DNA from: UBA5359 sp028699365 [NCBI: bacterium]
GTDB taxonomy: Bacteria > UBP13 > UBA5359
DNA length: 8,524 nt
Assembly: GCA_028699365.1 (NCBI GenBank)
Contig: JAQVUQ010000101.1
Span: 1 to 8,524, forward strand
Reading direction: 5' to 3'
Shown: piece after piece, positions 5,748-8,524 of the stretch
Numbering within the stretch: the stretch's first letter is position 1
Layout: each line of letters opens with the position of its first letter
Notes under the pieces: model-generated
What the model was told of the DNA's origin: nothing
The model's input: the letters and a program-made list of their open reading frames with translations, nothing else
Database searches by the model: none
Position numbers and translations under genes: made by a program

Positions 5748-8087
5748 TTGAAAGAAAGAAATATCTGCAAATTACTGACGGCAGTGATTATATTCATTCT
5801 CGGTTTCAGCATCAGAGGGGAGGCGGTTGATAACCTGGCGCTGAACAGGCCTGTGACTGCCAGCAGTACGGAGAGCGGCGGCGTCTATCTGCCCTCTGCC
5901 GCCAACGACGGCAACGCGACTACCAGGTGGGCCTCGGTAGAGAGAGTCGATCCGCAGTGGCTGATGGTGGATCTGGGTGGACAGCAATCGATCGACCGTG
6001 CAGTGCTGAAATGGGAGACGGCTTATGCCAGCGGTTACCAGATACAGGTTTCGACGGACAGCATCAACTGGCAGACGGTCTACAGCACCAGCGGCGGGGA
6101 CGGAGGGACGGACGATATCAGCTTTACCGTCGTAAGCGCCAGATACGTGCGCATGTACGGCACCCAGCGTTACTACCCCCGCTACGGCTACTCCATCTGG
6201 GAGATGGAGGTCTACGGCAGCGGAACTACGCCGGCGCCAAACAATCTGGCACTGAACAAAGCCATAACGGCCTCATCGGTAGAGAGCGCTTCCCTGACGG
6301 CATCTCGTGCCAACGACGGCAGTGCGTCCACCCGGTGGGCTTCGATTGCAAGCGCCGATCCGCAGTGGCTGATGGTGGACCTTGGCGCTCAGCAACCGGT
6401 CGGTCAGGTAATACTGAAATGGGAGACGGCTTACGCCAACGGTTACCAGATACAGGTTTCGACGGACAGCATCAACTGGCAGACGGTCTACAGCACCAGC
6501 GGCGGGGACGGAGGGACGGACGATATTAACTTTGCTGCCGTAAGCGCCAGATACGTGCGCATGTACGGCACCCAGCGCTACTACTCCCGCTACGGCTACT
6601 CCATCTGGGAGATGGAGGTCTACGGCAGCGGAACTACGCCGCTTCCATCCGGTAACCTGGCACTGAGCAAGGCCATAACCGCCACATCTGTGGAGGACAA
6701 TACTCTGCGGGCATCTTGCGCCAACGACGGCAGTATGTCCACCAGATGGGCCTCGGTAGAGAGATCCGACCCGCAGTGGCTGATGGTGGATCTGGGCGGA
6801 CAGCGCACCATCGCACGGGTAGTGCTGAAATGGGAGACGGCTTACGCCAGCGGTTACCAGATACAGGTTTCGACAGACAGCATCAACTGGCAGACGGTCT
6901 ACAGCACCAGCGGCGGGGACGGAGGGACGGACGATATCAGCTTTACCGCCGTAAGCGCCAGATACGTGCGCATGTACGGCACCCAGCGATATTACCCCCA
7001 CTACGGCTACTCCATCTGGGAGATGGAGGTCTACGAACAGGCAAGCGGTCCGGCGCTCCTCAGTTTCAGCGTTACCGGTGCGGACGGCAACAGTTACTCC
7101 GTCTGGGGCAAAACCCCTGTCGGTTTCAATCCTGCCGGAGGCACCCTGTATCCGATATGTATAGGCTTCCCGGCCCGGGGATACAGCGCGGAAATCATCT
7201 ATACCAACTCTGATCTGCCGGATCTGCTGGCAAACGCCGGTTATATCTTCCTGGCACCGGAGAGCGGAGCCAACAGTTGGGGCAACGATAACGCTATTTC
7301 CATCGCCGAGGCAGCGGCTGCCTACGTTGCTCAATACTACTGCGGCGATACAAGCCGACAGGCCGCCGTAGGCTTCTCAATGGGTGGCGGAGCGGCCATA
7401 ACTTATGCCGTTATCCATCCCGACCGCGTCAAGACTGTGGCCGAGGAGATAGGCTGGACCGATATGCGTAGCCTGTACGACTACACTACCCTTTACAAAA
7501 GCGATATCGTCGCCGCTTACGGCGGCACGCCGACGGAAAAACCTGTTCCCTACGCGGAGCGTGATCTGAGAGATCTGTCCGTCAATCTGAAGGGACGGGC
7601 GGTATACATTCGTCACGGGGACGCTGATATCAATATACCCTATACCCAGTCCACGTACTTCCGCGACACGGCTTCGGCCAACGGTGCCGCCGTCACTCTG
7701 GTGACCGTTTCCGGAGGAACTCATTATATCGGATCGGATGAAGCTGCCATGGCTCAATTCATCATGGCTCACACTGCTGATACGAATCCCGCCGATTGGT
7801 CTTACAAGTCTTACAAGAGCAGCTTTGATGTTTATAACTATACAGTGGTCGTATCGGGTAAGAGCAGCAGCGACTATACGCTGTTGACGAATGTGAACCG
7901 GTCAGGGTTCTTCCTGCATGCCCCCGGCCAGACATTCTTCAGGACGGATGCACTTTATTCGCCGAATACGGCTTATCAGATCACGCTCAGCGGCTCAAAA
8001 AACGTGGTATACAACGCCACCAGTGATGCCGTCGGCAAGCTGCAGTTGGTATTTGAAGCCGGCGATTACACGGTTCAGATACAGTGA
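5748..8087 (+). CDS. Secreted protein with three F5/8C (CBM32-like) domains and an alpha/beta-hydrolase (probable esterase)
   Basis: Complete 779-residue protein from TTG. Residues 1-26 form a signal peptide ending GEA. Three F5/8C domains follow (~28-157, 165-293, 302-430) on very short linkers. An alpha/beta-hydrolase spans ~437-676: nucleophile elbow GFSMG (Ser544), Asp627 in HGDADINIPY, and His659 in GGTHY, in the canonical order of a Ser-Asp-His triad. The fold resembles secreted esterase, PHB-depolymerase or dienelactone-hydrolase-like enzymes. With glycan-binding modules in front, a carbohydrate esterase (acetyl, feruloyl or glucuronoyl) is plausible, but the substrate cannot be read from sequence. 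Residues ~677-779 form a beta-rich C-terminal domain I do not recognise. The mature N-terminus (GEAVDNLALN) matches the previous protein (GEAADNLAFY), suggesting a shared origin of the signal peptide plus first domain. No anchor is seen. Confidence 0.88.
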   Translation: MKERNICKLLTAVIIFILGFSIRGEAVDNLALNRPVTASSTESGGVYLPSAANDGNATTRWASVERVDPQWLMVDLGGQQSIDRAVLKWETAYASGYQIQVSTDSINWQTVYSTSGGDGGTDDISFTVVSARYVRMYGTQRYYPRYGYSIWEMEVYGSGTTPAPNNLALNKAITASSVESASLTASRANDGSASTRWASIASADPQWLMVDLGAQQPVGQVILKWETAYANGYQIQVSTDSINWQTVYSTSGGDGGTDDINFAAVSARYVRMYGTQRYYSRYGYSIWEMEVYGSGTTPLPSGNLALSKAITATSVEDNTLRASCANDGSMSTRWASVERSDPQWLMVDLGGQRTIARVVLKWETAYASGYQIQVSTDSINWQTVYSTSGGDGGTDDISFTAVSARYVRMYGTQRYYPHYGYSIWEMEVYEQASGPALLSFSVTGADGNSYSVWGKTPVGFNPAGGTLYPICIGFPARGYSAEIIYTNSDLPDLLANAGYIFLAPESGANSWGNDNAISIAEAAAAYVAQYYCGDTSRQAAVGFSMGGGAAITYAVIHPDRVKTVAEEIGWTDMRSLYDYTTLYKSDIVAAYGGTPTEKPVPYAERDLRDLSVNLKGRAVYIRHGDADINIPYTQSTYFRDTASANGAAVTLVTVSGGTHYIGSDEAAMAQFIMAHTADTNPADWSYKSYKSSFDVYNYTVVVSGKSSSDYTLLTNVNRSGFFLHAPGQTFFRTDALYSPNTAYQITLSGSKNVVYNATSDAVGKLQLVFEAGDYTVQIQ
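6006..7041 (+). repeat. Triplicated F5/8C 3' half-domains, near-identical DNA
   Basis: The block beginning CTGAAATGGGAGACGGCTTA recurs at 6006, 6414 and 6825 (spacings 408 and 411). Over roughly 200 bases the three copies differ at only a few positions, including a long shared run encoding YQIQVSTDSINWQTVYSTSG. The upstream half of each domain is visibly more diverged in DNA and protein. This marks duplication followed by partial homogenisation. Confidence 0.85.
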
Positions 8088-8119
8088 GGAGAGAGGAAAG
8101 GCACCCGCCTTCGCTCTGC

Positions 8120-8203
8120 GAGCTACGGCGCGGCAAGCCCGCCTCGACCAGTGAGCTACGGCGGGGCAAGCCCGCCCCGACCAGTGAGCTACGGCGCGGC
8201 AAG
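8120..8203. repeat. 33-bp tandem repeat, about 2.5 copies
   Basis: GAGCTACGGCG begins at 8120, 8153 and 8186, an exact 33-base period. Units 1 and 2 differ at two positions; the third stops after GCGGCAAG. Unit 2 contains the hairpin GGCGGG-GCAAG-CCCGCC. Bases ~8100-8119 look like a degenerate preceding unit. The array starts shortly after the stop codon at 8085-8087 and fills most of the gap to the next gene. It is a small GC-rich minisatellite, and no function is evident. Confidence 0.85.
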
Positions 8204-8271
8204 CATAAAGGCGATAGATGGGTTCCAAGTTCACGGTTCAGAGTTATCTGCAGAGGGTTGGGGCTGTTAAG

Positions 8272-8524
8272 TTGACACTGAAAACAGTACCTTTTGTGAT
8301 TATAATTACGCTTACCTTCTTTAGCGGTGCCTGTATGCCGCTCAGCATGACCGGAGCCTCCGATGAGGTTTCCCGGCTTCCTGTGCGGACGAATTACTAT
8401 CTGAAGGACGGTAGCGGCAAGGCGATATACCTGGCCGGCTACCCATCGGTATACCTGGCAGAGCGGCCCGGAGGCGGGAACTACCAGGCGATGCACAGCG
8501 CGCTGCAGCAGTATGGGGTAAACA
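8272..8524 (+). CDS. N-terminus of an exported protein, possible glycoside hydrolase (3'-truncated)
   Basis: The frame is open to the window end. From TTG at 8272 it gives a short basic start (MTLK), a hydrophobic segment rich in Ile, Val, Thr and Phe, and FFSGAC, so a signal peptide, possibly a lipoprotein signal with a non-ideal lipobox (Ser at -3). The mature part has RLPVRTNYYLKDGSGKAIYL followed by AGYP, resembling the first strand of DUF4038-like glycosidase barrels, which often begin with a 'displayed or filled by the god-given' type phrase of the form Y-F-DG-GKAIYL-G. This would make it a likely relative of the enzyme whose end is seen at the window start. An in-frame ATG at 8218 directly follows a TAG and has a weak AAGG 6 bases upstream; it would add 18 non-hydrophobic residues. 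TTG is preferred for the compact signal peptide and by analogy with the two preceding genes, but its ribosome site is weak (GAGGG 14 bases away, or GGGG 8 away). Confidence 0.6.
   Translation, partial: MTLKTVPFVIIITLTFFSGACMPLSMTGASDEVSRLPVRTNYYLKDGSGKAIYLAGYPSVYLAERPGGGNYQAMHSALQQYGVN

Noticed and set aside
6273-7334. 353-codon minus-strand open frame
   Set aside because: Antisense to the F5/8C-hydrolase gene; its repeated segments mirror the sense-strand repeats and it has no recognisable domain.
1-8087. Dockerin/cohesin (cellulosome) or LPXTG/SLH cell-wall anchoring
   Set aside because: No duplicated calcium-loop dockerin motif, LPXTG plus hydrophobic tail, or SLH repeats are visible in any of the proteins.
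8120-8203. CRISPR-like array
   Set aside because: The 33-base units abut directly with no unique spacers between them, so this is a tandem repeat, not a CRISPR array.
8218-8271. ATG at 8218 as the start of the last gene
   Set aside because: In frame and possible, but the added residues look like translated intergenic DNA and the TTG at 8272 gives a compact signal peptide; kept as an alternative in that gene's entry.

Overview
The window is a run of co-oriented (+ strand) genes for large, modular, secreted carbohydrate-binding proteins. Base composition is moderately GC-rich. Strong GGAGG ribosome sites, TTG start codons, cleavable signal peptides and many bacterial carbohydrate-binding modules point to a free-living, polymer-degrading bacterium. 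The phylum cannot be fixed from this sequence; Armatimonadota, Planctomycetota, Verrucomicrobiota or Paenibacillus-like Bacillota would all fit, and this is a weak inference.

Layout. (1) 1-2810 is the 3' part of a large gene whose start and probable glycosidase domain lie upstream. What remains is a Collagen_bind_2-like end of a glycosidase, then F5/8C (CBM32-like), CBM35/6-like, F5/8C, CBM35/6-like and F5/8C domains on Thr/Pro/Gly linkers, then a Pro/Thr/Ala-rich tail. (2) 3016-5556 encodes a secreted protein of four F5/8C domains alternating with three putative-Ig (He_PIG) domains and no enzyme domain. (3) 5748-8087 encodes a secreted protein with three F5/8C domains, a C-terminal alpha/beta-hydrolase with a visible Ser-Asp-His triad, and a ~100-residue C-terminal domain I cannot name. 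(4) 8272 to the window end is the start of another exported protein whose mature N-terminus resembles the start of the glycosidase type whose end is seen in gene 1.

The genes are separated by 184-205 bp gaps, each holding distinctive structure: a perfect 36-bp palindrome, a 16-bp-arm inverted repeat, and a 33-bp tandem repeat. They therefore look like separate transcription units rather than a tight operon.

The proteins share one closely related F5/8C module, ten copies in all. The simplest reading is a set of extracellular enzymes plus a non-catalytic binding protein, all directed to the same or similar glycans. The loci also record repeated duplication: a very recent 927-bp tandem duplication in gene 1, partly homogenised repeats in gene 3, and older, more diverged repeats in gene 2.
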